Shown: piece by piece, positions 43,590 through 53,429 of the stretch
How the letters are laid out: each line of letters starts with the position of its first letter
Numbering within the stretch: position 1 is the first letter of the stretch
Assembly: GCF_025907915.1 (NCBI RefSeq)
Contig: NZ_JAPAAF010000007.1
Coordinates: 62,001 to 126,000, forward strand
DNA from: Gaoshiqia sediminis
GTDB lineage: Bacteria; Bacteroidota; Bacteroidia; Bacteroidales; Prolixibacteraceae
Direction of reading: 5' to 3'
Length of the DNA stretch: 64,000 bases
Notes under the pieces: model-generated
The model's input: the letters and a program-made list of their open reading frames with translations, nothing else
The model's database searches: none
What the model was told of the DNA's origin: nothing
Program-made: the position numbers and the translations under genes

Positions 43590-46208
43590 TTGAGCGGAAC
43601 AAAAAAATATGTCGAAACCCCTTTGATGAAGCAATATTATGAAATCAAAGGGAAGCACCCCGATGCGGTGTTGCTTTTTCGCGTGGGCGACTTTTACGAA
43701 ACCTTTGGCGAAGATGCTATCAAAGCCGCCGAAATTCTGGGAATTACACTTACCCGTCGGGCAAATGGCTCGGCCAGTTATGTCGAATTGGCCGGTTTTC
43801 CGCACCATGCGCTCGATACGTACCTGCCCAAGTTGGTGCGGGCCGGGCAACGGGTGGCCATCTGCGAACAGCTGGAAGACCCGAAAATGACGAAAAAGAT
43901 CGTCAAACGCGGGATTACCGAATTGGTTACACCGGGGGTTTCCATCAACGATAATATCCTGGAGCACCGCGAAAACAACTTTTTGGCTTCGGTTCATTTT
44001 GATAAAAAGATGGCCGGTGTGGCTTTTTTGGATATTTCAACCGGCGAGTTCCTGACAGCAGAGGGGAGTTTCGAATATGTCGATAAATTGCTGAGTTCAT
44101 TCAAACCCAAAGAGGTTCTTTTCCAAAAAGGGAAAGGCAATGATTTTGTTGCGGTATTTGGAGGGAAGTATTATACCTATACGATGGACGAATGGGTTTA
44201 TACCGAAGATGCTGCTGTTGACCGGTTGCTGCGTCACTTCGAAACCAAATCGCTGAAAGGTTACGGGGTTCATGAGCTCAGCTACGGCGTGGTAGCTGCC
44301 GGGGCAGTGCTGCATTACCTGGACCTCACGCAGCACCACCAGGTGCAGCACATTACGGCCTTGTCGCGCATTGAGGAGGATAAATACGTTTGGCTCGACC
44401 GGTTTACCATTCGCAACCTGGAGCTTTTTGGTGCCATTAACGAAGGGGCGAAAACCGTGGTGCAGGTGCTCGATAAAACCATTTCGCCCATGGGCGCCCG
44501 CATGTTGAAACGATGGATTGCCCTGCCGTTGAAAGAAATTACTGCGATCAACGAGCGGCTTTCGGTGGTGGAATATTTTGTGGCAAACCCCGCTGAAAAG
44601 GAGGAGCTGGAAGATCATCTCCGGCAAATTGGCGACTTGGAAAGGATCATCTCGAAGGTGGCCGTTGGGCGCATCAATCCACGCGAAGTGGTGCAGTTGA
44701 AAAATGCCTTATTGGCCATTGAGCCCATTAAGAAATACGCCGCCGGCGTTGACCATGAAATCCTGAATCGCTTTGCCGAGCAGCTAAATCCCTGCTTGTC
44801 GGTACGCGAACGGATTGAGCGGGAAATTACGAACGACCCGCCCATGTTGCTGCACAAGGGCAATGTTATCAAGCCGGGCGTTTGCGAGGAATTGGACGAC
44901 TTGCGAAAGATTGCTTATTCCGGAAAAGATTACCTGGCTCAAATGCAGGAACGCGAATCGAACCGTACCGGCATCCCTTCGTTGAAGATATCCTTCAACA
45001 ATGTGTTTGGCTATTACATCGAAGTGCGTAATACGCATAAGGATAAGGTGCCGAATGACTGGATCCGCAAACAGACGCTGGTGAGCGCCGAGCGCTATAT
45101 TACTGAAGAGTTAAAAGAATACGAAAGCAAAATACTGGGCGCCGAAGAGAAAATTCAGGCTATGGAAGCCAAAATTTTCAACGACCTGGTAATTGCCCTT
45201 TCGGAATATATCCAGGCGGTACAGCTAAATGCAGTGGTGATTGCCAAGCTGGATTGTCTGTTGTCGTTTGCCAGTTCGGCGGTCGAAAATAGTTATAGCC
45301 GGCCCGAGTTGAACGATTCCAAAATTATCGATATAAAAGACGGGCGGCACCCGGTGATTGAACAGCAGTTGCCCATTGGTGAGAGCTACATTTCCAACGA
45401 TGTGTTGCTCGATCAGGACGATCAGCAGGTCATCATCATCACCGGGCCAAACATGGCGGGTAAATCGGCGCTTCTGAGGCAAACGGCGCTGATTGTGCTG
45501 ATGTCGCAAATTGGTTCTTTTGTTCCGGCCAGGGCAGCGAAAATTGGCTACGTTGACAAAATTTTTACCCGGGTTGGTGCGTCCGATAACATTTCTCTGG
45601 GCGAGTCAACTTTCATGGTGGAAATGAACGAGGCGGCCAGTATTTTGAACAACGTATCGGATCGAAGCCTGATTCTGCTGGATGAACTTGGACGCGGAAC
45701 ATCCACCTACGACGGGATTTCCATTGCCTGGTCCATCGTAGAGTATATTCACGAGCACGCACATGCCAAAGCAAAGACTTTGTTTGCTACCCATTATCAC
45801 GAACTGAATGAAATGGAAAAGTCATTCGGGCGTGTGAAGAATTACAATGTGAGTGTGAAAGAAGTGGGCAACAAAGTAATATTTCTACGGAAGCTGGTAC
45901 GTGGTGGCAGTAACCACAGTTTTGGGATACACGTGGCCCGCATGGCTGGCATGCCGCCATCCGTAGTTAAACGGGCCGATGAAATTCTGGTGCAACTGGA
46001 AGGCGACAATCGCAAGGAAGGTTTGGCCAAGCCACTGGGCGGCATGGCCGAAAAACGCGAGGGATTTCAATTGAGCTTTTTTCAGATGGATGACCCGGTT
46101 TTAAAGGCGATCCGGGACGAAATTCGCAAGATGGACATCAATAACCTGACCCCTATTGAGGCCCTAAACAAATTAAACGAGATAAAAAAACTGACTGGTT
46201 TAAAATGA
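43590..46208 (+). CDS. mutS: DNA mismatch repair protein MutS
   Basis: A protein of about 872 residues that recognises mismatches. With TTG 43590 as start it begins [20 protein letters not shown], which resembles other Bacteroidota MutS; an earlier in-frame TTG at 43563 would overlap the promoter. The mismatch-wedge motif is GDFYETF with Phe35 and Glu37. The ATPase has the Walker [13 protein letters not shown] (Lys625), then the SIFTRVGA-type segment ([23 protein letters not shown]), [13 protein letters not shown] and ATHYHEL. The C-terminal dimer-forming helix-turn-helix region ends the protein. It is full length, with domains I-V present. No mutL is nearby. Confidence 0.95.
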   Translation: MSGTKKYVETPLMKQYYEIKGKHPDAVLLFRVGDFYETFGEDAIKAAEILGITLTRRANGSASYVELAGFPHHALDTYLPKLVRAGQRVAICEQLEDPKMTKKIVKRGITELVTPGVSINDNILEHRENNFLASVHFDKKMAGVAFLDISTGEFLTAEGSFEYVDKLLSSFKPKEVLFQKGKGNDFVAVFGGKYYTYTMDEWVYTEDAAVDRLLRHFETKSLKGYGVHELSYGVVAAGAVLHYLDLTQHHQVQHITALSRIEEDKYVWLDRFTIRNLELFGAINEGAKTVVQVLDKTISPMGARMLKRWIALPLKEITAINERLSVVEYFVANPAEKEELEDHLRQIGDLERIISKVAVGRINPREVVQLKNALLAIEPIKKYAAGVDHEILNRFAEQLNPCLSVRERIEREITNDPPMLLHKGNVIKPGVCEELDDLRKIAYSGKDYLAQMQERESNRTGIPSLKISFNNVFGYYIEVRNTHKDKVPNDWIRKQTLVSAERYITEELKEYESKILGAEEKIQAMEAKIFNDLVIALSEYIQAVQLNAVVIAKLDCLLSFASSAVENSYSRPELNDSKIIDIKDGRHPVIEQQLPIGESYISNDVLLDQDDQQVIIITGPNMAGKSALLRQTALIVLMSQIGSFVPARAAKIGYVDKIFTRVGASDNISLGESTFMVEMNEAASILNNVSDRSLILLDELGRGTSTYDGISIAWSIVEYIHEHAHAKAKTLFATHYHELNEMEKSFGRVKNYNVSVKEVGNKVIFLRKLVRGGSNHSFGIHVARMAGMPPSVVKRADEILVQLEGDNRKEGLAKPLGGMAEKREGFQLSFFQMDDPVLKAIRDEIRKMDINNLTPIEALNKLNEIKKLTGLK

Positions 46209-46254
46209 GATAGCTTTCAGACCGCGGATTTCGTCTGATTTTTTAGAATTTATT

Positions 46255-46285
46255 TTTGGAGAAAGAAAAATTAGCAATATATTTG
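46255..46285 (+). promoter_or_regulatory. Probable Bacteroidota promoter of the Gly-Leu-Gly tRNA operon
   Basis: TTTG (46255-46258), a 19-bp spacer, and TATATTTG (46278-46285) form a perfect match to the Bacteroidota consensus. The first tRNA begins 56 bp after the -7 box. It lies just after the mutS stop. Confidence 0.75.
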
Positions 46286-46340
46286 CAACGCTGTTTTCGG
46301 GAGCTGAATGCAGTACGTTCTTTGCAAAATAACATAAATC

Positions 46341-46413
<73 letters not shown>

Positions 46414-46427
46414 CATTTATTTAGGAT

Positions 46428-46513
46428 GCCCGGATGGTGGAATGGTAGACACGTTGGACTTAAAATCCAATGACCAATCAACGGTCGTGCGGGTTCAAGT
46501 CCCGCTCCGGGTA
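46428..46513 (+). tRNA. tRNA-Leu(TAA)
   Basis: An 86-nt class II tRNA with a long variable arm. The acceptor GCCCGGA pairs with TCCGGGT, and the anticodon arm TTGGA CTTAAAA TCCAA has anticodon TAA. The T-arm is GCGGG TTCAAGT CCCGC. It lies 14 bp after the first Gly gene and 15 bp before the second. CCA is not encoded. Confidence 0.96.
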
Positions 46514-46528
46514 CTTCTCACCACTCAC

Positions 46529-46601
<73 letters not shown>

Positions 46602-46609
46602 CCAAGTCA

Positions 46610-46640
46610 AAAGCACTTCATGAAAATGAGGTGCTTTTTG
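46610..46640 (+). terminator. Intrinsic terminator of the tRNA operon
   Basis: AAAGCACTTCAT and the near-complementary ATGAGGTGCTTT (with one G-T pair) flank a short loop, followed by TTTGCTTTTTG. It lies directly after the second tRNA-Gly. Confidence 0.7.
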
Positions 46641-46849
46641 CTTTTTGTCGGTTCGTTTCTGATGGAGAACATCTCATATTCCTTCTATTGGCGCTATTAA
46701 TTGAAATTTATGTGCAATTATTTTTGTGGTTTGGTTTAACGCACTGCAAATAAGTTTGTTCGCCTGCTTGTTTTGTGCGTGATTTCTGATAGATTTGCAG
46801 CGATTTTTCGCTTTTGTTTTTATTGATCGGCAAATAATTGAATTTGAGT

Positions 46850-47218
46850 ATGAAAGGAATTTTGACCATTGGGCTGCTGGTTTTATCCAACACATTTATG
46901 ACTTTTGCCTGGTACGGGCATCTTAAGTTTGCTGAGATGAAATGGTTTAATAAGCTGGGGTTGATTTCGATTGTGATGGTTAGCTGGGGAATTGCACTGT
47001 TCGAATATTTCTTCCAAGTTCCTGCCAATCGTATTGGCTTCAAAGATCATGGTGGCCCATTCTCGCTGATCGAGCTTAAGGTTTTGCAGGAAGTGATTAC
47101 CCTGTTTGTGTTTTCTATCTTTACCATATTTTTATTCCGTAGTGAAACTTTTCGCTGGAACCACCTCATTGGCTTCATCTTTTTGGTGTTGGCCGTATTC
47201 TTCATCTTCAAAAAATAG
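46850..47218 (+). CDS. DUF486 family small membrane protein
   Basis: A 122-residue protein with four membrane helices. ATG 46850 gives MKGILTIGLLVLSNTFMTFAWYGHL, the family start; an upstream in-frame TTG at 46838 is less likely. Conserved points are TFAWYGHLKF, VSWGIALFEYFFQVPANRIG and QLKVLQEVITL-like sequence (ELKVLQEVITLFVF). DUF486 proteins look like single-unit members of the drug/metabolite transporter superfamily and may act as dimers. Substrate unknown. It stands alone between the tRNA cluster and the AlkD-like gene. Confidence 0.88.
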   Translation: MKGILTIGLLVLSNTFMTFAWYGHLKFAEMKWFNKLGLISIVMVSWGIALFEYFFQVPANRIGFKDHGGPFSLIELKVLQEVITLFVFSIFTIFLFRSETFRWNHLIGFIFLVLAVFFIFKK

Positions 47219-47408
47219 GAAGGTAGTTTTTTGAAGTTAAGTGTTTTTCTTCGTTTTGATTTTGCTTCTGACTACACGAAATTTTTCACGTTTTTTGAAC
47301 TTATTCGGCTTAACATCCCGGTAACAAACTGTCTGAATATTTTACCGTCAACCGTACGATTCATTACTTTTGCCTATCTTGTTTTTTTTGAGTTATCAAT
47401 CAATTGAT

Positions 47409-48089
47409 ATGGACATATTATTGGACGATCCGGCAACGGAAAAGATATTTCAGGAGATTTTAGGGAAGATAAAGTTTCGAAAAAATGGCGAAACCGTGGC
47501 CCAAATGAAGGCATTGGGTTTAAACTACAAAATGAATTGGGGAGCATCGGTGATTTCGTTGCGCGATCTGTCGAAACAGTATGAGCAGAACCACCTGTTG
47601 GCTCTGAAGCTGTGGAACAAGCAATGGCGCGAAACCATGATAATGGCGACTCTACTGGAGGAACCTGAAAAACTGACCGAAGAGCAAATGGATTACTGGA
47701 CCAAGAGCTTTGAAACCGCCGAAGTAGCCGAGCAAGCTGTAGCTAACCTGTTTGTACACTCGAAGTTTGCGTTTGTGAAAGCCCTCGAATATTGTTGCGG
47801 CAAGAAACACATGGTTCGCCATACCGGCCTGCACTTGGTTGGGCGTTTGGCGATGGTGGATAAGAAGGCCATCGACGAGATGTTTGAGTCCTTTTTTAAT
47901 GTGCTTTTTCCCTTGGCAAAAGATCCCGCCCTGGGGCAAATTTTTTATCGGACACTGATCCTGATGGCCAATCGTAGCGAAACCCTGCGTGAATCGTGCA
48001 AAAATTTCCTGGAACTGGTTCAGGAAATGGAGGAGGAACACCCGAAAAAGCTGGCTGCGTTATTGCTGGAAGATATTGCTGCGATGTAG
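47409..48089 (+). CDS. AlkD-like DNA alkylation repair protein
   Basis: A 226-residue helical-repeat protein. ATG 47409 gives MDILLDDPATEKIF; an in-frame upstream ATG (47370) would overlap the promoter-like TACTTTTG at 47365-47372. Similarity to AlkD (DNA alkylation repair, HEAT-like) lies in LALKLWNKQWRETMIMATLLEE and EQMDYWTKSFETAEVAEQAVANLF. AlkD glycosylases remove cationic alkylated purines without base flipping, using conserved Trp, Asp and Arg residues. Several of these appear in place (Trp and Asp around 100), but I cannot confirm the catalytic Asp. A member of a non-enzymatic branch is possible. Confidence 0.75.
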   Translation: MDILLDDPATEKIFQEILGKIKFRKNGETVAQMKALGLNYKMNWGASVISLRDLSKQYEQNHLLALKLWNKQWRETMIMATLLEEPEKLTEEQMDYWTKSFETAEVAEQAVANLFVHSKFAFVKALEYCCGKKHMVRHTGLHLVGRLAMVDKKAIDEMFESFFNVLFPLAKDPALGQIFYRTLILMANRSETLRESCKNFLELVQEMEEEHPKKLAALLLEDIAAM

Positions 48090-48151
48090 GGTGAGTTAAT
48101 TGATCTGAAGAAAAAAGAACCAACCGATAAGCAGTTGATTCTTTGTCTCCG

Positions 48152-48238
48152 CGGAAAGCGAGGGATTCGAACCCCCGGTACCCCGAAGGGTACAACAGAT
48201 TTCGAGTCTGCCCCGTTCGACCACTCCGGCAGCTTTCC
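48152..48238 (-). tRNA. tRNA-Ser(CGA)
   Basis: An 87-nt class II tRNA on the minus strand. The acceptor GGAAAGC pairs with GCTTTCC. The anticodon arm CAGA CTCGAAA TCTG contains CGA. The long variable arm is GTACCC TTCG GGGTAC, and the T-arm is GGGGG TTCGAAT CCCTC. CCA is not encoded. It is convergent with the AlkD-like gene. Confidence 0.96.
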
Positions 48239-48430
48239 TTTTCAGCCCGAAAATTATAAAAAATCCAGGCAATCGGAAAAGTATCCATGAATTTTGACGG
48301 AATTTTTATCTGTTCGATTGATATGGAAACAGAGAGAAATGGGTTTTCTGCAATTTAGTCAGGTTTTACGGTATGTTGGGTTTTGGCATCATTTTTATGG
48401 AAATAACGGAAACATTAACAATTTTGAAAT

Positions 48431-49207
48431 ATGAATTTGACAAAATCATCCAATCCGGTTTTCGGACGGACAGTATTTGATAGGATACAGACAGGCTCGC
48501 GGGCTGAAAGCATGACGATTGAAGGCACTGTTAACAAAACCGGACTGATGCTGCTGATCGTAATTTTTGCTGCCATTTTTACCTGGCGCAAGTTTTTCGC
48601 TGCATTCGATTATTCCACTCCGGAAACTGCGTTTTCTGCTGTTTCAGTTTGGCTGATTGCCGGTGGAATTGGTGGCTTTGTCACTGCGTTGATTACGGTG
48701 TTCAGTCCACGGCGGGCAAATATTACAGCACCCGTTTATGCTGTTTTTGAAGGGCTTTTCCTTGGAGGCATTTCAGCATTTTTCGAGAGCATGTATCCCG
48801 GGCTGGTTATGCGTGCCGTGGCGTTAACGTTTGGCGTATTTTTTATTCTGCTGATGTTGTACCGTTCCGGGAAAATCAGGGCCACAGGTAAATTCAGGAT
48901 GGGCATTATGGCAGCGACCGGCGGTATTGCTCTTATTTATTTTGTCAGCTTTATTGCCGGAATGTTTGGGGCAAACCTGAACTTCTTGTATGGCAGCGGC
49001 ACCTTGGGCATTGGTTTTAGTTTGGTGGTGGTGGTGATTGCCGCGCTGAATTTGATTCTCGATTTTGATTTTATTGAGCGCGGGGCTGCTTCGGGTGCGC
49101 CTAAATACATGGAGTGGTATGGCGCGTTTGGGCTGATGGTGACGCTGATCTGGTTATACCTCGAAATTTTACGGTTATTGGCAAAACTGGCCAACAACCG
49201 GGATTGA
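48431..49207 (+). CDS. Bax inhibitor-1 / YccA family membrane protein
   Basis: A 258-residue protein with seven predicted membrane segments. The cytosolic N-terminus (SSNPVFGRTVFDRIQTGSRAESMTIEGTVNKTG) is typical of the YccA-like branch in Bacteroidota and Actinobacteria. The family core includes PVYAVFEGLFLGGISAFFE and, at the C-terminus, LILDFDFIERGAASGAPKYMEWYGAFGL, with the aspartates that form the pH-sensing pair in BI-1 homologues. Members leak or regulate calcium in model systems; in bacteria the role is unclear and may involve the FtsH protease. It ends at a clear terminator. Promoter not identified. Confidence 0.9.
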   Translation: MNLTKSSNPVFGRTVFDRIQTGSRAESMTIEGTVNKTGLMLLIVIFAAIFTWRKFFAAFDYSTPETAFSAVSVWLIAGGIGGFVTALITVFSPRRANITAPVYAVFEGLFLGGISAFFESMYPGLVMRAVALTFGVFFILLMLYRSGKIRATGKFRMGIMAATGGIALIYFVSFIAGMFGANLNFLYGSGTLGIGFSLVVVVIAALNLILDFDFIERGAASGAPKYMEWYGAFGLMVTLIWLYLEILRLLAKLANNRD

Positions 49208-49232
49208 TACTCGTGAAAACATAAAAATTAGG

Positions 49233-49260
49233 CAGGGACATTTGTCCCTGTTTTTATTTT
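49233..49260 (+). terminator. Intrinsic terminator after the BI-1/YccA gene
   Basis: CAGGGACA (49233-49240) and TGTCCCTG (49243-49250) form an 8-bp stem with a very short loop (effectively 7 bp with ATTT), followed by TTTTTATTTT. It lies 25 bp after the stop codon. Confidence 0.85.
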
Positions 49261-49306
49261 CTGGCGAATAGTATTATTTTAGGCTGCTTTAATCAAGGTA
49301 TTTTTC

Positions 49307-50473
49307 ATGCACATTATAACGGTAAACGGGAAGAAAACGGTTAACGCTTTTCACGAACTTCCTTATTTTATATATGGTGATGATCCTAACTGGGTCCCAC
49401 CGATGCGGATGATGGTTGAATCGATTTTCGATCCTCTGAGAAATAATAGCCTCATCTCCGGAGATGTTTGTCGGTGGTTGTTGATGGATCACGGGAAAGT
49501 TATTGGGCGCATTGCTGCCTTTTGTGTGCCTTCGTATGCGAACAGCTTTGATCAACCAACCGGAGGGATTGGTTTTTTTGAGTGTATTAACAACCAGGTC
49601 GCAGCGAACCAATTGTTCGATACAGCATGTGCCTGGTTGAAGGGGCTGGGGATGGAAGCGGCAGACGGACCCATTAATATTGGTGAGAATTTTTTTAACT
49701 GGGGGCTGTTGGTGAACGGTTTTGTTCAGCAAAGTTTCGGAATGCCGTATAATCCACCGTACTATCGGTCGCTGTTCGAAACCTATGGTTTTAAAACCTA
49801 TTACGAACAGTACAGTTATTACCTGAATATTACCAGTCCGGATTTACCGGAGCGCTTTTGGAAAATAGCAGCATGGACCGCTAAAAAACCTGGTTATCGC
49901 TTCGAATCCTTCCTTTTTTCTGAGAAGGAACGTTTTATTCAAGATTTCATTGATATATATGAACAAGCCTGGAGTAAACACGATAATTACAAAAAAATTG
50001 AACCCGAAGACATTCATGCCATGCTTTCGCAATCGAAAATGTTGATCGAGGAAGATTTTATCTGGTTTGTGTATCATGAGGACAAGCCGATTGCCTTTTT
50101 TATGATGATTCCCGATATGAACCAGTTGTTCAAATATTTTCGCAATGGGAAACTCAACCTTCTGAAGATATTGAAATTGCTTTACCTGAAGAAGAAAAAA
50201 GTAGTCAACCGTTGTCGCGTGTTGGTGATGGGGGTAATTCCGAAATTCCAGAAATCGGGTATCGAGTCAGCCATTTTTTATCAGCTCAGACAGGTATTGC
50301 TGAGAAAAGACTGGTATAATGAGATGGAATTGAGCTGGGTTGGAGATTTCAACCCGAAAATGATCTCAATTTTTAAAGCAGTGGGAGGCAAGCAAACAAA
50401 AACTCATCTTACCATGCGATATTTGTTTGATCGGCAAAAGGAGTTCAAACGTTCCCCCATTATCGAAGACTGA
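49307..50473 (+). CDS. YghO-like GNAT-type acetyltransferase, paralogue 1
   Basis: A 388-residue cytoplasmic protein of the YghO-like family. It starts with a short beta strand region, then FFECINNQVAANQLFDTACAWLKGLG and GPINIGENFFNWGLLVNGF, and ends with a GNAT-like segment: [23 protein letters not shown], where the acetyl-CoA loop region would be, then ELSWVGDFNPKMISIFKAVGG. The enzyme's substrate is unknown. It is followed 59 bp later by a paralogue of nearly equal length on the same strand. Codon use looks like that of the neighbours, perhaps slightly more AT-rich than paralogue 2. Confidence 0.75.
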   Translation: MHIITVNGKKTVNAFHELPYFIYGDDPNWVPPMRMMVESIFDPLRNNSLISGDVCRWLLMDHGKVIGRIAAFCVPSYANSFDQPTGGIGFFECINNQVAANQLFDTACAWLKGLGMEAADGPINIGENFFNWGLLVNGFVQQSFGMPYNPPYYRSLFETYGFKTYYEQYSYYLNITSPDLPERFWKIAAWTAKKPGYRFESFLFSEKERFIQDFIDIYEQAWSKHDNYKKIEPEDIHAMLSQSKMLIEEDFIWFVYHEDKPIAFFMMIPDMNQLFKYFRNGKLNLLKILKLLYLKKKKVVNRCRVLVMGVIPKFQKSGIESAIFYQLRQVLLRKDWYNEMELSWVGDFNPKMISIFKAVGGKQTKTHLTMRYLFDRQKEFKRSPIIED

Positions 50474-50532
50474 TCTAAAATCATAGATTGATAAACTATT
50501 TTACAGTAACTTGGCGCAATCATTCAGATAAC

Positions 50533-51705
50533 ATGCAACTACACATTGTAAATAATCCGTTAACGACAAAGCAGTTTCATCGCGTCCCTCATCTTATTTA
50601 TAAGGGAGATAAAAACTGGGCAGCACCGCTGGAGATCATGGTTGAAAACACGTTTAGCCCCGATAAAAACCCATCTTTCAAAAACGGGGATGCGCAACGC
50701 TGGGTCCTTGTTGGAGCCGAAGGGGAACTGCTTGGCCGCATTGCGGCCTTTGTGAACTACGACAAGGCGAAGACATTTGAGCAACCAACTGGTGGCTGTG
50801 GCTTTTTCGAGTGCGTGAACGACCAGCAGGCAGCCAGTACCTTGTTTGATGCAGCTCGCGATTGGCTGAAAGAACGTGGACTGGAAGCCATGGACGGGCC
50901 GGTAAATTTCGGGGAAAATTACATGAACTGGGGACTGCTGGTTGATGGTTTCATGGCGCAAGGCTATGGTATGCCCTACAATCCGCCCTATTATCTGAAT
51001 CTGTTCGAAAACTATGGCTTTCAGCTGTATTTTAAACAATTCAGTTATCACCTGGATTATACCGTACCTTTCCCCGAGCGTTTCTGGAAAATTGCCGGTT
51101 GGGTGGCCCAAAAACCTGGGTACACTTTTCAGCATTTCAAGTATGAGGAGGCGGAAAAATTCATTAAAGACTTTTGTCATGTGTACGACGAAGCCTGGCG
51201 TTTTCACGAGCATTTCCGCCCATTGGACCCACAGGATTTGCACGACTTCCTGAAAGACTCGAAAGCGGTACTCGATCCTGAAATGATTTGGTTTGCCTAT
51301 CACGACGATGAGCCGATCGCGCTCTTTGTTATGGTACCCGACATCAACCAGATTTTTCGGAGGTTGAATGGTAAAATGAACTTCGTCAATATGTTGAAGT
51401 TTTTGTATTATAAAAAAACGAAGGTGATAAACCGCACCCGGATTCTCATCATGGGGGTGGCTCCTAAATATCAACGTTCCGGGATCGAATCGGCCATCTT
51501 TTGGTGTCAGGAGAAGCTGATGAAAAAGAAACCCCAATATACCGAAGTCGAGTTGTCTTGGGCCGGTGATTTCAATCCCAAGATTGTTTCGCTTTACGAA
51601 TCGGTGGGGGGCAAACATGTGAAAACTCATTATACTATGCGGTATTTGTTCGACCGCTCCAAGCCTTTTACCCGGGCTCCGATTATAGGTGCAGAAAAAG
51701 AGTAA
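50533..51705 (+). CDS. YghO-like GNAT-type acetyltransferase, paralogue 2
   Basis: A 390-residue paralogue of the preceding gene. ATG 50533 gives [21 protein letters not shown], which aligns with the start of paralogue 1; an in-frame ATG at 50488 would add 15 residues. Shared blocks include [71 protein letters not shown] and [21 protein letters not shown]. By eye the two are about half identical across their length. Two tandem copies point to duplication and possible division of labour. Function unknown. Confidence 0.75.
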   Translation: MQLHIVNNPLTTKQFHRVPHLIYKGDKNWAAPLEIMVENTFSPDKNPSFKNGDAQRWVLVGAEGELLGRIAAFVNYDKAKTFEQPTGGCGFFECVNDQQAASTLFDAARDWLKERGLEAMDGPVNFGENYMNWGLLVDGFMAQGYGMPYNPPYYLNLFENYGFQLYFKQFSYHLDYTVPFPERFWKIAGWVAQKPGYTFQHFKYEEAEKFIKDFCHVYDEAWRFHEHFRPLDPQDLHDFLKDSKAVLDPEMIWFAYHDDEPIALFVMVPDINQIFRRLNGKMNFVNMLKFLYYKKTKVINRTRILIMGVAPKYQRSGIESAIFWCQEKLMKKKPQYTEVELSWAGDFNPKIVSLYESVGGKHVKTHYTMRYLFDRSKPFTRAPIIGAEKE

Positions 51706-51723
51706 TAAAAAAAATAAAAAGCC

Positions 51724-51754
51724 TTTGGATTTTATTTCTCGATGTGTATATTTG
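51724..51754 (+). promoter_or_regulatory. Probable Bacteroidota promoter of rpmE2
   Basis: TTTG (51724-51727), a 19-bp spacer and TATATTTG (51747-51754) match the Bacteroidota consensus in all positions. The L31 start codon lies 38 bp downstream of the -7 box. Confidence 0.8.
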
Positions 51755-51791
51755 CAGCCCGATTATAATAATGTTGAAAAGGAGATCAGCG

Positions 51792-52055
51792 ATGAAAAAA
51801 GAAATACATCCGGATAGCTACCGCATGGTAGCATTCAAAGACATGTCAGACGGAACCGTTTTTTTGACAAAGTCAACTATTCAAACAAGAGAAACTGAAG
51901 TAGTGGATGGCGTGGAGTACCCTGTTGTAAAACTGGAGATTTCAAGCAGTTCTCATCCGTTTTATACCGGTAAAATGAAATTGGTTGACACCGCTGGACG
52001 CGTTGACAAATTCATGAACCGTTATCAAAAACACATGGATGCCCGCAAAAAATAA
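51792..52055 (+). CDS. rpmE2: 50S ribosomal protein L31, type B
   Basis: An 87-residue ribosomal protein. ATG 51792 gives [21 protein letters not shown], the usual type B start; an upstream in-frame ATG at 51744 overlaps the promoter. The zinc-binding cysteines of type A L31 are absent, as expected for type B, which can replace the zinc form when zinc is short. [28 protein letters not shown] is the conserved C-terminal part. An AAGGAGATC ribosome site precedes the start, unusually strong for this window. It has its own promoter and terminator. Confidence 0.96.
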   Translation: MKKEIHPDSYRMVAFKDMSDGTVFLTKSTIQTRETEVVDGVEYPVVKLEISSSSHPFYTGKMKLVDTAGRVDKFMNRYQKHMDARKK

Positions 52056-52080
52056 TTGACAGACGCTATCATAAAATAGA

Positions 52081-52108
52081 AGCTTCGCTTTTGCGGGGCT
52101 TTTTTTTT
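52081..52108 (+). terminator. Intrinsic terminator of rpmE2
   Basis: AGCTTCGC (52081-52088) pairs with GCGGGGCT (52093-52100), including two G-T pairs, across the loop TTTT, and is followed by a run of nine T. It begins 26 bp after the stop codon. Confidence 0.85.
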
Positions 52109-52137
52109 ATCTTATTTTGCTGGTTAAAGCTCAGGTT

Positions 52138-53322
52138 ATGAACATCGTATTATTTGAAACCGATCAGCGGAATTGTTTGTTGCCACTTTGTTATACCCGC
52201 CCGGTCGCGCTGTTGAGGACTGGTATTTTGACCATTCGGGAAAAGTGGGCGCTTCGGATGCCAGGAAACTATTCGTTTAAAACCGAAGAATATCTTCGGG
52301 AAAAGTATCCGTTGTCGGTAAACGCTGATAATTTGTACGTGTCCTCTCATATTTGTCCAACGGATGAATTGGTGAGGCAAGTAGTTGCCTTGGAGCCGGG
52401 AGAAGGAATCAGCCATCAGGGGATACTGGTAGCGGCCCGGTTAAACGATTCTGATGCCCTGGCCTTTCCGGCCTCTATAACCTCAGTGCGCTGGACCGAA
52501 TTTTCGGATGAGCTAGACAATGTGCGCTATCCTTGGGATTTGACTGAGGTGAATGCCCGTCAGATTCAGCTTGATTTTATGTTGTTGACTAAAGGGCGTG
52601 AGTCGGCGCAACTGAGCGGAACGAACCGGCTTGTAGCGCCTGATAATATTTTTGTGGAGGAAGGCGCTACCATCGAATATGCCACCATCAACGCTTCCCA
52701 AGGACCGGTTTACATCGGTCGGGGTGCCGAAATTATGGAAGGCGCACTGATCCGGGGACCATTCGCATTGGGCGAGCATTCCGTGGTAAACATGGGCAGC
52801 AAAATTTACGGAGGCACCACCATTGGTCCATACTCCAAAGTTGGCGGCGAAATAGCGCAATCGATCATTACCGGTTATTCAAACAAAGGGCACGACGGCT
52901 TTTTGGGGCACTCGGTTCTGGGTGAATGGTGCAACCTGGGTGCCGGCACCAATGTGTCGAACCTGAAGAATAGCTACGAAAAAGTAAAAGCCTGGAGCTA
53001 TCCCGAGAATAAATTTATCCGAACGGGTTTGCAATTTTGCGGGCTGATTATGGGTGATCATTCCAAAGCCGGGATCAGCACCATGTTCAATACCGGGACG
53101 GTGGTTGGAGTAGGTTGCAACATTCACGGGGCCGGTTTTCCGCGTCAATTTGTGCCTTCTTTTTCCGATGGTGGTGCTCATGGCTATAAAATCAACCAGC
53201 TTAAAAGCGTTTTTGCGACTGCTGGACAGGTGATGGCGCGCAGGCAGCGGGTACTGGCGGATGAAGACTTACGCATCCTAACTGCCGTTTTTGAGCGCTC
53301 GGCCCAATATCGCAAGTTTTAA
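52138..53322 (+). CDS. GlmU-like protein: degenerate nucleotidyltransferase and left-handed beta-helix
   Basis: A 394-residue protein. ATG 52138 gives MNIVLFETDQRNCLLPLCYTRP. The N-terminal ~150 residues resemble the Bacteroidota GlmU-like sugar nucleotidyltransferases, but the G-x-G-T-R signature of active NTP transferases is replaced by ETDQRNCLLPLCYTRPVALL. From about 175 the protein shows hexapeptide repeats (GAEIMEGALIRGPFALGEHS, VNMGSKIYGGTTIGPYSKVG, LGHSVLGEWCNLGAGTNVSN), a left-handed beta-helix of acyltransferase type. It may act in sugar-nucleotide synthesis, but activity is uncertain. It follows the rpmE2 terminator and precedes lon. Confidence 0.82.
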   Translation: MNIVLFETDQRNCLLPLCYTRPVALLRTGILTIREKWALRMPGNYSFKTEEYLREKYPLSVNADNLYVSSHICPTDELVRQVVALEPGEGISHQGILVAARLNDSDALAFPASITSVRWTEFSDELDNVRYPWDLTEVNARQIQLDFMLLTKGRESAQLSGTNRLVAPDNIFVEEGATIEYATINASQGPVYIGRGAEIMEGALIRGPFALGEHSVVNMGSKIYGGTTIGPYSKVGGEIAQSIITGYSNKGHDGFLGHSVLGEWCNLGAGTNVSNLKNSYEKVKAWSYPENKFIRTGLQFCGLIMGDHSKAGISTMFNTGTVVGVGCNIHGAGFPRQFVPSFSDGGAHGYKINQLKSVFATAGQVMARRQRVLADEDLRILTAVFERSAQYRKF

Positions 53323-53429
53323 TCGTACGGAGTGCCAGGGCGGTTTGGCATGGCTATTGCCTTCTATTGATCCGGCTTATAAACTGGCGGAATTCCGTCA
53401 GTTTGTCATATTGAAAAGATTTAAGAATC

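Noticed and set aside
50560-51630. Minus-strand open frame of 356 codons
   Set aside because: It is a shadow of the second YghO-like gene.
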